Shown: in pieces, positions 39,053 to 48,625 of the stretch
How positions within the stretch are numbered: position 1 is the stretch's first letter
Layout of the letters: the number at the start of each line of letters is the position of its first letter
Source: Chloropicon primus
Taxonomy: Eukaryota > Chlorophyta > Chloropicophyceae > Chloropicales > Chloropicaceae
NCBI GenBank assembly: GCA_023205875.1
Contig: CP060763.1
Coordinates: 372,001-436,000 of the forward strand
Length of the DNA stretch: 64,000 nt
Reading direction: 5' to 3'
Program-made: the position numbers and the translations under genes
Notes under the pieces: generated by a model
What the model was told of the DNA's origin: nothing
What the model saw: only the letters and a program-made list of their open reading frames with translations
Databases searched by the model: none

Positions 39053-40804
39053 TTACACTGGCTCCTTGTCCTCCGAGGCCGCGGCCCTCTCCCTCTCTCT
39101 CCTCCTCCTCCTCTCCTGGTCCCTGACCTCCCTCTCCTGGGTCCTCTTCCGTTGGGTTTTCCTCAGCCTCGATTTGCGTTCCTGCTTCTCCTCCCTCGTC
39201 TCGCAGTCCTGAGGGGTGCAGTCCTCCTCGTCCTTGATCTCCTCGGGCAGGGGATCGGGGCGGCAGTCCTCGATGTCTGGGTGCCGGCAGCCGCAAGACC
39301 AGTTGCTGGGGTCGTCCTTCGGGGACTTGTACATGCAAAACTTGAGCACGTCCTCCTTGCCGAGTTGCTTCAGAAGCATCTCCTCCGAGTCGAAGGAGTG
39401 GACGGGATCCCCCACCTTTCGCATTCCGACGCCCTTGTAGTAGTGGTACGGGTAGATCTGCGGGCCGTCGTTGATGGGTGACACCCCAAAGCCGTAAACG
39501 CTCACCGCGTCGCACAAGCTCAGCAAGAAGTAGATCATCACGTAGCCGGAGGATGGAACGTTGAGGCCAAGGTAAGGACCGTAGCCCGCCTCGCAGAGCT
39601 TCTCCCTATAGCCAGCGAGCAGTGGCTGGGCCATCGACGTTGCCCTTGATGACATGTACATGAGCTTCACGTCAGGCCTTGTCTCGGCCAAGTAATCCTG
39701 CAACAGCTCGTACTCCTGAGTGTTCGCCCTGGTCACAATGAACGTGAGGTCCTGCTCCACGGGCAGGACTTCCCCCTTCTTCATGCCCCTGCTGTTCCTG
39801 TAAGTTCTCGTCCAAAGCCTGTTCAGGACCCTGTGCGTCGTCTTGCTTCCCACCCTCCTCCAGTACCTCAGCGCCGGAGCTTGGTTCACCCGAATGACCG
39901 TGTCGTGGCTGTTTATGGATTTCATGTACTCCGTGAAGTGGAGGTGACCGCTGTTGCCGACAATGGCGCAGCTTCCCCAGTGTCGACTGCGCAGCACCGA
40001 CTCTCCGTCCGGCGGAAGGAGCTCCACATTTCTGACCCTGTCAGTTCTGTTCATCCCCTCCCCCTTCCCCAATCGCTCGTAGTTCCCTTGATGCACGATG
40101 AAGTTGTTGACTTCCAGCTTGCTCTTCAGATTCAGCCCTTCGAGGTCGGGCAACGCCGTCCGATGCTCCGTGCAGTTAATGAACTTGTTGAAGTCAAGCC
40201 TGTCCTGCACCGTCCTCCTCTCGAACCAAGTGATGTCCGGCCTTGCTGCCTCGCCTCCGTTGTACTTGTCCAAGACCTCTTGAGGGTAGACCCTTCGCCA
40301 TAACCCGTCATGGTTCTCCCACTTCCAAGGCAGCGGCTTGCCAGTGACCTTTGATATGACGTTGAAGCCTTCTTTGCCCACCACTGGGGAGGAAGGTGAC
40401 GACCTCTTTGATCTCTGGCTGCTGCTGCTGCTGCCGCTGCTCGAGGGGGAGGAGGAAGGTCTTCTCCTCCTTTCCCTCTTTCCTTCGCCTGCATCCCTTG
40501 GCACTGCTTCAGGTGTGCTGCGGTTCAGGTACAGTGGCTCCACGCCCTTGCTGCCCTCCACGCTCACGGCCTCGGCAGGGTGCTCGATTGCAGTCGATGA
40601 CGACCGATGATGGAGGCTGAAAATATAAGCCGTCCTTGTAGCCACCAGCAGCAACACCAAAACGAGGATGTTTCGCTTCAACCAGGACACTATCGCATAC
40701 CGAGTAAACTTGAACTCCCTTCCCCTGGGACTTGGCGAGTCCGAGAGCACGTGCTTCTTCGGCACCCTTGCAGGCCTGTAATTCTTTCGAACGAAGAACC
40801 CCAT
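39053..40804 (-). CDS. GT29 sialyltransferase-like type II Golgi protein
   Basis: 583 residues, intronless, from the ATG at 40804. A basic cytosolic tail precedes one membrane anchor at about residues 45-62 (NILVLVLLLVATRTAYIF) and a Ser-rich stem. The luminal domain has the sialyltransferase L-motif (WGSCAIVGNSGHL, DTVIRVNQAP), the S-motif region (PSSGYVMIYFLLSLCDAVSV then YGFGVSP) and a later YHYYKGVG with an invariant His. Green algae and plants carry GT29 proteins although CMP-sialic acid is scarce there, and the acceptor may be a related sugar such as Kdo. The highly charged C-terminal tail (about 60 residues, Arg/Glu-rich) is unusual. Confidence 0.87.
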   Translation of the reverse strand: MGFFVRKNYRPARVPKKHVLSDSPSPRGREFKFTRYAIVSWLKRNILVLVLLLVATRTAYIFSLHHRSSSTAIEHPAEAVSVEGSKGVEPLYLNRSTPEAVPRDAGEGKRERRRRPSSSPSSSGSSSSSQRSKRSSPSSPVVGKEGFNVISKVTGKPLPWKWENHDGLWRRVYPQEVLDKYNGGEAARPDITWFERRTVQDRLDFNKFINCTEHRTALPDLEGLNLKSKLEVNNFIVHQGNYERLGKGEGMNRTDRVRNVELLPPDGESVLRSRHWGSCAIVGNSGHLHFTEYMKSINSHDTVIRVNQAPALRYWRRVGSKTTHRVLNRLWTRTYRNSRGMKKGEVLPVEQDLTFIVTRANTQEYELLQDYLAETRPDVKLMYMSSRATSMAQPLLAGYREKLCEAGYGPYLGLNVPSSGYVMIYFLLSLCDAVSVYGFGVSPINDGPQIYPYHYYKGVGMRKVGDPVHSFDSEEMLLKQLGKEDVLKFCMYKSPKDDPSNWSCGCRHPDIEDCRPDPLPEEIKDEEDCTPQDCETREEKQERKSRLRKTQRKRTQEREVRDQERRRRRERERAAASEDKEPV

Positions 40805-40920
40805 CCCGTCGGGTCCTTGGCCCCTGCTCTTCACTGAACTGACCAACCCTGTTCTACACCACCCCTCTCATATTCTCGTCACTTTTGCCCCTAACAAACG
40901 TTTCCAATGCACTCCGGGAC

Positions 40921-40973
40921 GTCAAGCGGTCAACCGATACGCCATTCGAAAGATCGTGACACGTACTTTCGTT
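40921..40973 (-). promoter_or_regulatory. Composite promoter element upstream of GT29-like gene
   Basis: In gene orientation: CGAAAG, TACGTGTCACGAT, CTTTCG dyad, an 18-base spacer ending GTTGA, then CCGCTTGAC. This is among the closest to consensus. Confidence 0.75.
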
Positions 40974-41206
40974 CAGTGTGATCCACTCCTCCTTGCCTTG
41001 TCTTTGTCTTCCTCAACTTGTCCAGTGAAGTGCACCCTCTCCCCCTTTGCTCCGCTTCATGCGTGGACAAACTGTCCATGGGATGAAAGCACAGAGAGAG
41101 AGAGAGAGAGAGAGGCGGGGAGGGGCGAGGTCCATCGGAGTTCTCTGCCGTCGTGAGGTGACGACGACGAGGAGGGAGAGAGGAAGGACTGAAGGGGTCG
41201 AGAAAA

Positions 41207-41265
41207 CGAAACTGCGTCTCTTGACCTTTCGAACGACACCGGCCTCTGCACCGAACGGGTTTGGT
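41207..41265 (+). promoter_or_regulatory. RPB4: Composite promoter element upstream of RPB4
   Basis: CGAAACTGCGTCTCTTGAC, CTTTCG, then GAACGACACC; the downstream TTTGG block is present but about 7 bp further away than usual. Confidence 0.6.
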
Positions 41266-41350
41266 GAGGAAGAGGACGACGGGCAAGGGCTTGGTGGTCT
41301 TGGGATCGACGGGCTTGGTTTTGCGGCGGAGTGGTCGTGCGAGGGCGAGG

Positions 41351-41782
41351 ATGGCGAACAAGGAGGGAGTGATCGACGACATCAACGACATCTATGAGTC
41401 GAAGGACTTCGAGAACGCTCGGATGCTCTTCATCTCAGACGTGGAACACATCCTGAACGAGAACTTGAACAGGAGGAAGGAGCAGGAGGGGACGAACTAC
41501 GAGTTCGGTCCGGTCGTGGACAAGGCTTTCAGTTACGCCAAGCGCTTCAGCACGTTCAATTCGACGAATGACGCTCAAGCATTTCGCGAGGAGCTCAGCA
41601 ACACTGCTCAGTACGGCTTCCAGGAGCACGAGATCACCCTGCTGGGCAACCTGTGCCCAGACAACTTGGACGAGGCCGTGCACTTGATCCCTTCCATCAA
41701 GCAGCACGTGGCGGAGGGCGTGGAGGGGGCCGAGAAGATCGACCGGGCGATCTCGGAGGTCCAAAAGCACTGCAGGCAGTGA
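41351..41782 (+). CDS. RPB4: RNA polymerase II subunit RPB4
   Basis: 143 residues, intronless. The Rpb4/CGRP fold is clear: ENARMLFISDVEHILNENLN, DKAFSYAKRFSTFNSTNDAQ, LLGNLCPDNLDEAVHLIPSI, ending RAISEVQKHC. Rpb4 pairs with Rpb7 in the Pol II stalk. The upstream frame is open to 41261 but lies between the promoter element and the ATG. Confidence 0.95.
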   Translation: MANKEGVIDDINDIYESKDFENARMLFISDVEHILNENLNRRKEQEGTNYEFGPVVDKAFSYAKRFSTFNSTNDAQAFREELSNTAQYGFQEHEITLLGNLCPDNLDEAVHLIPSIKQHVAEGVEGAEKIDRAISEVQKHCRQ

Positions 41783-41857
41783 GAACCTCCTTCGTGTAAC
41801 ACTATAAACCAAACTGCTTTGAGCGAAAAATACTATCGCATTACCCTTTTACCTGCC

Positions 41858-42920
41858 TTATTTGCGAAGCTCCTCCTTGTAAGGGTCCTTTGGTGGTGGC
41901 ACGGCGTCGCCCCAGATCGACTGCAAGTATTGATCCCTCCCGCAGTTGAACCTGTAGTACTTGTAGAGAATCGGCTTCTTTTTGTAGTAGTCCTGGTGGT
42001 AATCTTCCGCTGGCCAGAACGCCTTGGCTGGTTTGATCTCCGTGTAAAGCTTCCTGGTCTTGAAGACGTCCGAGTCCCTGTACCTCTCGAACGATGCGAT
42101 GGCAGCTTCCTTCTGGGCCTCATTGTGGTAGAAGATGGCCGACCTGCGCAGCAAAACGAGGAGCGAAGCACGCCACGATGGTCAGAACGGCGGGACGACG
42201 CCGAGGCGACGGGAACCTCAATGGGGCGCGCCTTTACTCACCTGTACTGCTTTCCAGAGTCGCAGAACTGCCTGTTCTTCACCGTAGGATCGATTTGATG
42301 CCAGTACACTTGCAGGAGCTCCTCATACGAAACCTTTTTGGGATCGTACAAGACCTGCAAGCTCTCGGCGTGCCCGGTAACCCCGGCCGATACCTGTCTG
42401 TAAGAGGGGCTTGGCTCCTCGCCTCCGGTGTACCCTGACGTGGTTTCCAGGACTCCCTCCGTCTGCAATGATGCACCCGACGGGGAAAGAGCCGCAGAGG
42501 GGACGGGAAGGAGTTCATCGAGTCAGTACGCTCGCTCAGCCCCAATGGTGGTCGAGATTGAATCCATGATCCGAGAGGGAGAGAGAGAGGGAGAAGGAGA
42601 CGCCATCCCACCTTATCAAACGGAGGCTCCATGCACCAGAAGCATCCTCCCGCGAACGTGGCAACCTCGAGACCGTCCCGTGGTGGCGGAAGCGCCTCTT
42701 GGGCCTGCGCCTCTTGGACCCACGACCCGAGACCCAAGGGCAGAGAAAGCAGCAGAGCACCGAAGAGGGAAGACCTCCTCGACGTTGCTGCTGTTGATGA
42801 TGGCGGCAGCTTCCTCGAGTTCGTCGAGTTCGTCGCTTTTGTCTTCGAAGACCTCGAAGGCCTCACCCCTTGCGCCACGGCACGCGCGCTCGTGCCGTAC
42901 TTGCACTTGACCGCCCTCAT
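41858..42920 (-). CDS. MSRA: Peptide methionine sulfoxide reductase A, predicted thylakoid lumen
   Basis: Three exons: 42920-42612, 42462-42242 and 42143-41858, in frame, 271 residues. The catalytic motif [13 protein letters not shown] carries the reactive Cys (about residue 90); [44 protein letters not shown], and [18 protein letters not shown] are standard MsrA. The N-terminus has a plastid-type basic part followed by [20 protein letters not shown] and an AQAQE cleavage-like site, the layout of a twin-arginine lumen-targeting peptide. Characterised plant plastid MsrAs are stromal, so the location is notable. Confidence 0.93.
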
Positions 42921-43590
42921 GACGAGCCAGAGTGGGGCTAACGACGACAGAGCCAAGAGATCTTTTGGAGATCTTTGGATAAAAGGAAAGATGAGGATGA
43001 GGATGATGAGAAGTGAGGCAACTTGGGTGGGGAGAAGGGGGAGGAAGGGAGGGGTTCTGATGGTGGTGGATTCTTTCCCCGTGCCTTTGATACACACGCA
43101 CGCAAGCACGCAAGCACCCCGTACCAATTCCAATTGTTTTGCTTTGCTTTGCTTTGCTTTCGCTCTCTTCTCGATCTTCTCGTGGCATCCATATCAGGGG
43201 GAGGCAAGTGTGTGTGCCTCTGTGTCTTGTGTGTCTGAGGGCACGTTGCGTGAGATCTCAACCACACGCATTCCGGAGGAGGAGCCGAAGAGCCACGCGA
43301 TGCCCGCTCAGTAGGATCACTTAACCACCGCGGATTCATCACCAGAGGACTCGAGCAAAGGGAGGGTAGAAATGGGAAGGAAGTCTCGGTCTCAGCCTCC
43401 TTTCCGTCGTTGTTGACCAGCCTGCTGTCTGATTTTGTGTGATCTGAATATACTGCGAGACCCTCCCCTTGTGTGTGTGTGTGGGGGGGTCCCAAAATAC
43501 TAATGTGCGATTGCAAGAGGCGTGAACGAAAGGCGTCGCGGGGCTGCACGGACAAAGGTGTGTGCGCGCAGATGGAGAGGTGGTTCCACT
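42921..43590. other. Intergenic region, no gene recognised
   Basis: It holds TTTGC repeats (about 43137-43160), a GT-rich stretch (about 43208-43240) and a GT microsatellite followed by a G run (about 43471-43489). I looked for snRNA, SRP and tRNA signatures and found none convincing. Confidence 0.45.
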
Positions 43591-44412
43591 CTAGTTCTCT
43601 CGTTTCAGTCTCACTCGGTCCCCCGGCACTTTCTCAAAGTCTACATCCGGGTTCTTCCAGTGATCGGTGTGCTTCACCAAGCTTGCAGAGACCATTTGGG
43701 ACCCGTAGGAGCCGAGACCAGCAGTACCGTCCTTCCTCCGGTACAGTCCTAAGTTGTTGATCGCAAGTGCGATCTGGAAGGGCATCATCCCATTTCCCTC
43801 GGGGTCGCACTGTTCCAGCGCTAACCTCACGCAGGCGACTACCGTCCTTTTCGTGTCGTGTGTTTGATCTGCCGCCCTCCCCGTGGTGGCTTGTCTGTTG
43901 GCGGCCCTCTCGCGGACTCTCCTCCTCGCCTTCGGGGACTCCTCGCCCAGGTCCTCCTCCCCTTCGCCCAGGGCCCCCTCCGGCTCGATCTCGCTGGATC
44001 CCCCTTGACTCTCGTAGTCCGCTTCGTCGTCCCCGTACGCAGGGAGCGCGCTCTCCTCGAGCTTTGCCATATCCCTCTCGCGAGCCTCATCCAAGGCCTC
44101 GGCCAACTTGCGCTTCCCTGTCGGGGCAACCCCCGAGGCGACCACCGCAAAGTCGTCGCTCCTGCTCTCGTCGCTCTCGATCCGGTCCGAAGTCGCCGAC
44201 TTCTTGGGACTACTGAAAACCTTTCGATTGTCTCTCTCCTTCCCCTCTGCACTTGGTGCACGACGCTCCCTCTTTCCCTTCTCCCTCTCCTCCTTCTCCC
44301 TCTCCAAAAACTTTCCCATCTTCTCCCACAACGAGTCGGGAAGGGGAGGGCCCCTCGTCGCCACAGGGCTCTTCCTCACTGCACCAGCGGGATCAGAAGC
44401 TTCGCCACTCAT
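43591..44412 (-). CDS. Unknown protein with conserved-looking C-terminal domain
   Basis: 273 residues from the ATG at 44412, intronless. About 170 residues are charged and disordered. The C-terminal approximately 90 residues look folded: TKRTVVACVRLALEQCDPEG, NGMMPFQIALAINNLGLYRR, a Gly-rich turn, then SASLVKHTDHWKNPDVDFEK. A composite promoter element 240-290 bp upstream supports it being a real gene. I cannot assign a family. Confidence 0.65.
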   Translation of the reverse strand: MSGEASDPAGAVRKSPVATRGPPLPDSLWEKMGKFLEREKEEREKGKRERRAPSAEGKERDNRKVFSSPKKSATSDRIESDESRSDDFAVVASGVAPTGKRKLAEALDEARERDMAKLEESALPAYGDDEADYESQGGSSEIEPEGALGEGEEDLGEESPKARRRVRERAANRQATTGRAADQTHDTKRTVVACVRLALEQCDPEGNGMMPFQIALAINNLGLYRRKDGTAGLGSYGSQMVSASLVKHTDHWKNPDVDFEKVPGDRVRLKREN

Positions 44413-44797
44413 GCTCACTTCCGCTTCGGGTTCGCCCGACGTTGCGACAATAAGAACAACGCTCGTTTCACCAAGTCCGAGGGACGGAACGACACAAAAC
44501 GAGAGATCCGCCACGAGATGGTGGTGGACAGACGCTTGTCTCCTCACCGACCTTCGCGTTTCACGCCAACCCCCACACGCTCCTCTCCTCTCCTCTCCTC
44601 TCCTCTTCTGGTCCTTGGTGTTCGTCCGGTCGCCTCCGAGGTCAATCCGGCACCAAATCCTTCCACCGAGGGGTCTCCTGAAAGCTCTCGAGATGAACAA
44701 GCCTCCTGCACCCCTCCCCTCTCGCCCCTCTCTCTCCTCGTCTCCCTATCGCAACCCAAACCTCCGTTGCTCCTCTGCTAAGGGATGGCGGGAAAAG
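44413..44797. other. Divergent upstream region with one element
   Basis: It contains the minus-oriented element near 44653-44700 and a CTCCT-type repeat at about 44580-44606. Confidence 0.5.
44653..44700 (-). promoter_or_regulatory. Composite promoter element upstream of unknown gene at 43.6-44.4 kb
   Basis: In gene orientation: TTCATCTCGAGAGCTTTC, an 18-base spacer ending GTGGA, then AGGATTTGG. The block CCTCGGTGGAAGG is shared with the element at 28974. Confidence 0.68.
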
Positions 44798-44935
44798 ATG
44801 GCGGGGAATGAGCATTATTTTGGCACCTGCATGTCAGCTCTGTACGACGACGCGATGGTGGACGCGACGCAGGGGAAGGGGAGGAGGAGGAGGCTTGAGC
44901 TCAGGACCAAGAAGCGTAGATCCATCCTCAAATAG
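44798..44935 (+). CDS. Candidate 45-residue basic microprotein
   Basis: The frame MAGNEHYFGTCMSALYDDAM then VDATQGKGRRRRLELRTKKR and RSILK is short but has a coherent acidic/aromatic front and a strongly basic tail. It sits alone between two minus-strand genes, about 100 bp from the kinesin stop. It could be the end of an unrecognised gene or chance. Confidence 0.35.
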   Translation: MAGNEHYFGTCMSALYDDAMVDATQGKGRRRRLELRTKKRRSILK

Positions 44936-45031
44936 AAAGGGAAGTGCGTATATTAGGGTAACAAACAATTTACTGATACATGGTTTCATTATGCATAATA
45001 TGATGTTTCTGCAGGCCGAGGGGCTTGGTCA

Positions 45032-46989
45032 TCAGTGGCGTGGCGTCATGGGGAGCTCCAGCCTTGTGATGGGAGATGAATTCTCCTTCCCGCACTCGCG
45101 CATCTTCTCGTCCATGTAGGCCTTGAAGACGGGGGTCATCGCCTGGTTTGCTGTGCTCTTGCACACCGCCGCGCACTGCGTTGCGGTGTGCAAGGTCTCG
45201 ATCTTGTTGGACGACGCGAGCAGGCTCTGGATGAGCTCGTCCTTCTCCTTCAGCTGGACCGCGAGCTCCTCTTCGTGCTTCACCCTCAAAGCCTCGATCT
45301 GGCTCTCAAAGTCGCTCTTCTGGGCCTCGCTCTCCTTCTTCAGCCTCTTCACCTCGTGCTCCAACTCCCCAATCCGTGCCTCGGCCAGCCCCAGCTTGGC
45401 GCTGCTCTTCTCCAGCTCCTCCTGCTTCTGCGACTCGAGCCTCTTCCTGGACGACCTGGTGTTGCCGATCTTGGAGAGCTTGTTCGTCAGATCGCTGTGC
45501 TTCTTCTGCAGCGACTGAAGCTTCTTGGCTCTGACCGGAGCCCTGTTCTCCTTCTCCGCCTTGTCCTCCCTTAAGGAAGGCAACATCGCCGATGCAAGGG
45601 GGTGGGACTTGATTATCCTCTCGTGCTTCGTGCGAGCCCCTGGGAGCTTGATCATCTTCGCCCTCTCCGCCCAGTGCAGAGTGTTGGCCGTCTCCCCGAG
45701 CGAGAAAGAGCTTGGCGTCACAGTGGCAATCATTGCCGTCTGGCACATGCCCCCCAAAGAGTCCTTGAGCATCTGCGTGAGCTTGGAGTTCCGGAAAGGA
45801 ATGTGCTTCTTGCCCTCCACCAGTGCGCGGATGCAGCTTGAGAGGGAGAGGAGGGACTTGTTGATGTTCGCGCCCTCAACGCTGCGAGAGGAGCTCTTCT
45901 TCTCGTTGGCGATGGTCCTCTCCGATCCAGCCAAGTCAACCAAAGACAGCTTGCCGGTCAGGGTTCTGTTCTCGTCCTTTCTCACGACCTTGATCTGCAG
46001 CAGGGCATGGGACCTGCTCGACGTCCTGTTGCACCTCGTGGACTCAGTCTTTCTGTGCTTGTTGCCCTTGTGGAGCAAGTTCACCACTTCCTCCGCGCTG
46101 CTGGCACTCACTTCCTTGACTCCGTTCATCGTCACCCCCTTCCCAGGGAGCTCCCTCAGGCACAGGTCTCCGCCATTGGGGTTGAGCAAGTCCTTCAACG
46201 CCTCGTTGTAGATCTCGACGTAGGTCAGAGTCACGCTCGTATCAGGATCCTCTTCGATGGACTTGAAGAGGTTCTGAAAGGCAAGAACCATGATGCCAGG
46301 ATCATCGACGGAGCCAAGCATAGTGTGGGTCTTGCCAGTACCCGTCGCTCCGTAACAAAAGCAAGAAGCGTTCTGTCCGTTCAGCACGCTTTCCACCAAC
46401 GGGGCAGTGGTGGTATCGTAGACGCACCTTTGCGTGTCGAACATGTTGAAGACGTGGTCGAACTGGTACTGCCTCGTCTTCAGCCTCTTCATCCTCAGAT
46501 AGTCGTCGCTGGCGCAGAACTCGTGCAGGAAAGTCGTGTTTTTGTCCGCGATCTCCAAGGAATCAAAGGCGCCCGCCGTCAGCTCGGTCTTGGACAGGGG
46601 GCGGCCCCTCACGAACACGTTGATGCGTCCCCACTCGACCCTCGAGTTCGGGCTCTTCGATTTCACCTTGACCTCCTCCTTGATCGACACGATGGTCTTC
46701 TTCGGCACGGCGTTCGCCGTTCTCGGCCGCGTCTTTCTCAGCGGGCTCTGCTTGCTGCTCGCCCTGGTGCTCGCCCTCCTCGCCTCGGACTTTTCCTGAA
46801 CGACGAGAGACAGAGAGAGACAGAGAGAGAGAGGGAGTCAGCGCCGAGAGTTTTGCCTGGGAGACCGTCCGGACTTATCCTTCCTTCTCCTGAGGAGGCT
46901 CCTAGCCAACTTACCTTGACAACTCTTGCACTTTGCATGACGGTGCTTCTGCGCAACCTTGGCGCAGTCCTAGGTCTCTCCGCGGCCAT
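45032..46989 (-). CDS. Kinesin-8 (Kip3/KIF18-19 type) motor
   Basis: Two exons, 46989-46915 and 46795-45032, in frame, 612 residues. The motor domain spans about residues 55-400: INVFVRGRPLSK, P-loop GATGTGKTHTM, SVDDPGIMVLAFQNLFKSIE, NRTSSRSHALLQI (switch I), LVDLAGSER (switch II), EGANINKSLLSLSSCIRALV and IPFRNSKLTQMLKDSLGG. The loop and neck features and the helical tail (ELEKSSAKLGLAEARIGELE) fit kinesin-8, a plus-end-directed motor that trims microtubules in mitosis. It is shorter than most family members. The C-terminus is PITRLELPMTPRH. Confidence 0.92.
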
Positions 46990-47250
46990 TGTCGTCGTTC
47001 GCTTTCGTTCGTTTCCTCTCTCTCTCTCTCTCCAACGGCTGTCGTCCTCCCTGGGTCCTGCCCTACCCTCTCAAGTGTCCTCCTCCCCTACTCCTCCCCC
47101 TCGCCTTGAAGCCAACCTCACTTCACACCAACGATAAACGATACACCTCCAACCACCTCGTGGAGTCCTCCCCCTCGTCCTGCTGCACCAAAACGGTATC
47201 CCCTCCACTGGCTCAGTCGTCCAGTGGTCCTCCTCCTCACACACACTTTG

Positions 47251-47457
47251 GGTACCACTGGGTTGCCTCAACTTGTGTCGTCTTGTGTCGCGTTATGTTA
47301 TGTTATGTTATGTTGTGTCGTCTTGCGTTGTGTTGACCACAACCACACACTCGCACACAAACCTCTTGCCTCTACCACTGGTCACTGGGTACCACTGGGT
47401 TGCCTCAACTTGTGTCGTCTTGTGTCGCGTTATGTTATGTTATGTTATGTTGTGTTG
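47251..47457. repeat. Direct repeat, offset 137 bp, with TGTTA minisatellite
   Basis: GGTACCACTGGGTTGCCTCA followed by ACTTGTGTCGTCTTGTGTCG and a GTTAT run occurs at 47251 and again at 47388. Confidence 0.9.
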
Positions 47458-47689
47458 TGTGTTGTGTTTGTTCCCCTCTTCTGTCTCTGCTGTCCCCTCT
47501 CTCTTCTGTCGTCGTGACCAATTGAAATCATCAAGACGACAGGACTATACGATATGGAAGTTCAAGACACGCTACATCAACGGAATGGTGGATAATGAGT
47601 GTACATATTGTGTACACCCAAGATGAGACCTTGGAACCTTGAACGCTGACGAGAGCTGAGCTGAGGAGAGCTGAGCAGAGGAGAAGGAG

Positions 47690-48062
47690 AGCAAGAGGAG
47701 GAGGAGAGGTCTTGGTGGAGGGAGAGATACCCTAGCCCTAGGACCCCCTGGGATTCACCTCTCTACTTTCAGAATCAGTCAACACACACACGCACGCACA
47801 CACACACACACACAATAACTGCTTGCTTCTGCTGCTGCTCCAGCAACCTTGGAACAGCTGGAGAGGGACAGCTGAGAGGAGGAGGAGAGGTCTTGGTGGA
47901 GGTAGAGATACCCTAGCCCTAGGACCCCCTGGGATTCACCTCTCTACTTTCAGAATCAGTCAACACACACACGCACGCACACACACACACACACAATAAC
48001 TGCTTGCTTCTGCTGCTGCTCCAGCAACCTTGGAACAGCTGGAGAGGGACAGCTGAGAGGAG
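47690..48062. repeat. Near-perfect two-copy tandem duplication, 181 bp
   Basis: Both copies run from GAGGAGGAGAGGTCTTGGTG through ATACCCTAGCCCTAGGACC, a CACACACGCACGCACA run, GCTTGCTTCTGCTGCTGCTC, to GGAGAGGGACAGCTGAGAGG. The right copy abuts the ATG of RsfS at 48064. Confidence 0.93.
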
Positions 48063-48063
48063 G

Positions 48064-48582
48064 ATGGCGCTCCTCGCTGCGTTGGGGACGGTGAGGAGGG
48101 CTGTGACGAGACAAGGAGGCGTTGCCAGTGAGTTGGCGAGGAGGTTGTCCACCGGGACTGGCCCAGAAGATGGGATTCCTGCGGGCTGCAGGGGAGGTCC
48201 TCCAGGGACCGTCCCTGACAGCCAGGCCCTGTCATCCGTCGTGGACGACGTGGTGGACCTCATCCAGCGAGCCAGGGGGAAGGACATCGCAGTGGTGGAT
48301 CTGGCGAACGCAAACGCGCTGTGCAACTCCTTCATCATCGCCACCGGGACGTCCAGGGACCACCTAGGAAGGATCACAGGCGGTTGCCAGTACCTCTTGA
48401 AGGAGCGGGGCTACACCTCGCGTCTCGAGGAGGGAGAGGAGTGGTATCTCCTCGACGGAGGGTCTTTGATCGTGCACGCCTTCTCCAGGGGTGCTCGAAA
48501 CTACTACGACTTGGAAGGCCTGCACGCCAACGCGGACAGCTCGAACGTTCGCCACATCCCCAACCTCGAAGAACTGGATTGA
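48064..48582 (+). CDS. RSFS: Ribosome silencing factor RsfS / iojap, organellar
   Basis: 172 residues, intronless. The N-terminus MALLAALGTVRRAVTRQ followed by ASELARRLSTGT is a mitochondrial-type presequence. The RsfS domain spans about residues 60-160: DLIQRARGKDIAVVDLANAN, LCNSFIIATGTSRDHLGRIT, GEEWYLLDGGSLIVHAFSRG, RNYYDLEGLHANAD. RsfS binds uL14 and prevents subunit joining; the mitochondrial form (MALSU1) serves in large-subunit assembly. Confidence 0.92.
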   Translation: MALLAALGTVRRAVTRQGGVASELARRLSTGTGPEDGIPAGCRGGPPGTVPDSQALSSVVDDVVDLIQRARGKDIAVVDLANANALCNSFIIATGTSRDHLGRITGGCQYLLKERGYTSRLEEGEEWYLLDGGSLIVHAFSRGARNYYDLEGLHANADSSNVRHIPNLEELD

Positions 48583-48625
48583 AGTGAAGATACACAATAA
48601 TATATTATTGAAGTACATTGGAGAG

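Larger units (their letters stand above)
40805..41350. other. Divergent promoter region (GT29-like / RPB4)
   Basis: It contains two outward-facing composite elements, one for each gene, and a GA-repeat at about 41091-41114. No gene is seen. Confidence 0.65.
46990..48063. other. Divergent region (kinesin-8 / RsfS) filled with duplications
   Basis: It contains a 137-bp-offset repeat rich in TGTTA, then a two-copy 181-bp tandem duplication reaching the RsfS start. No composite element and no gene were found. Confidence 0.65.

Noticed and set aside
42921-43590. Possible structured ncRNA (SRP, RNase P or snRNA)
   Set aside because: No diagnostic loops or consensus boxes were found; only GT-rich and TTTGC repeats.
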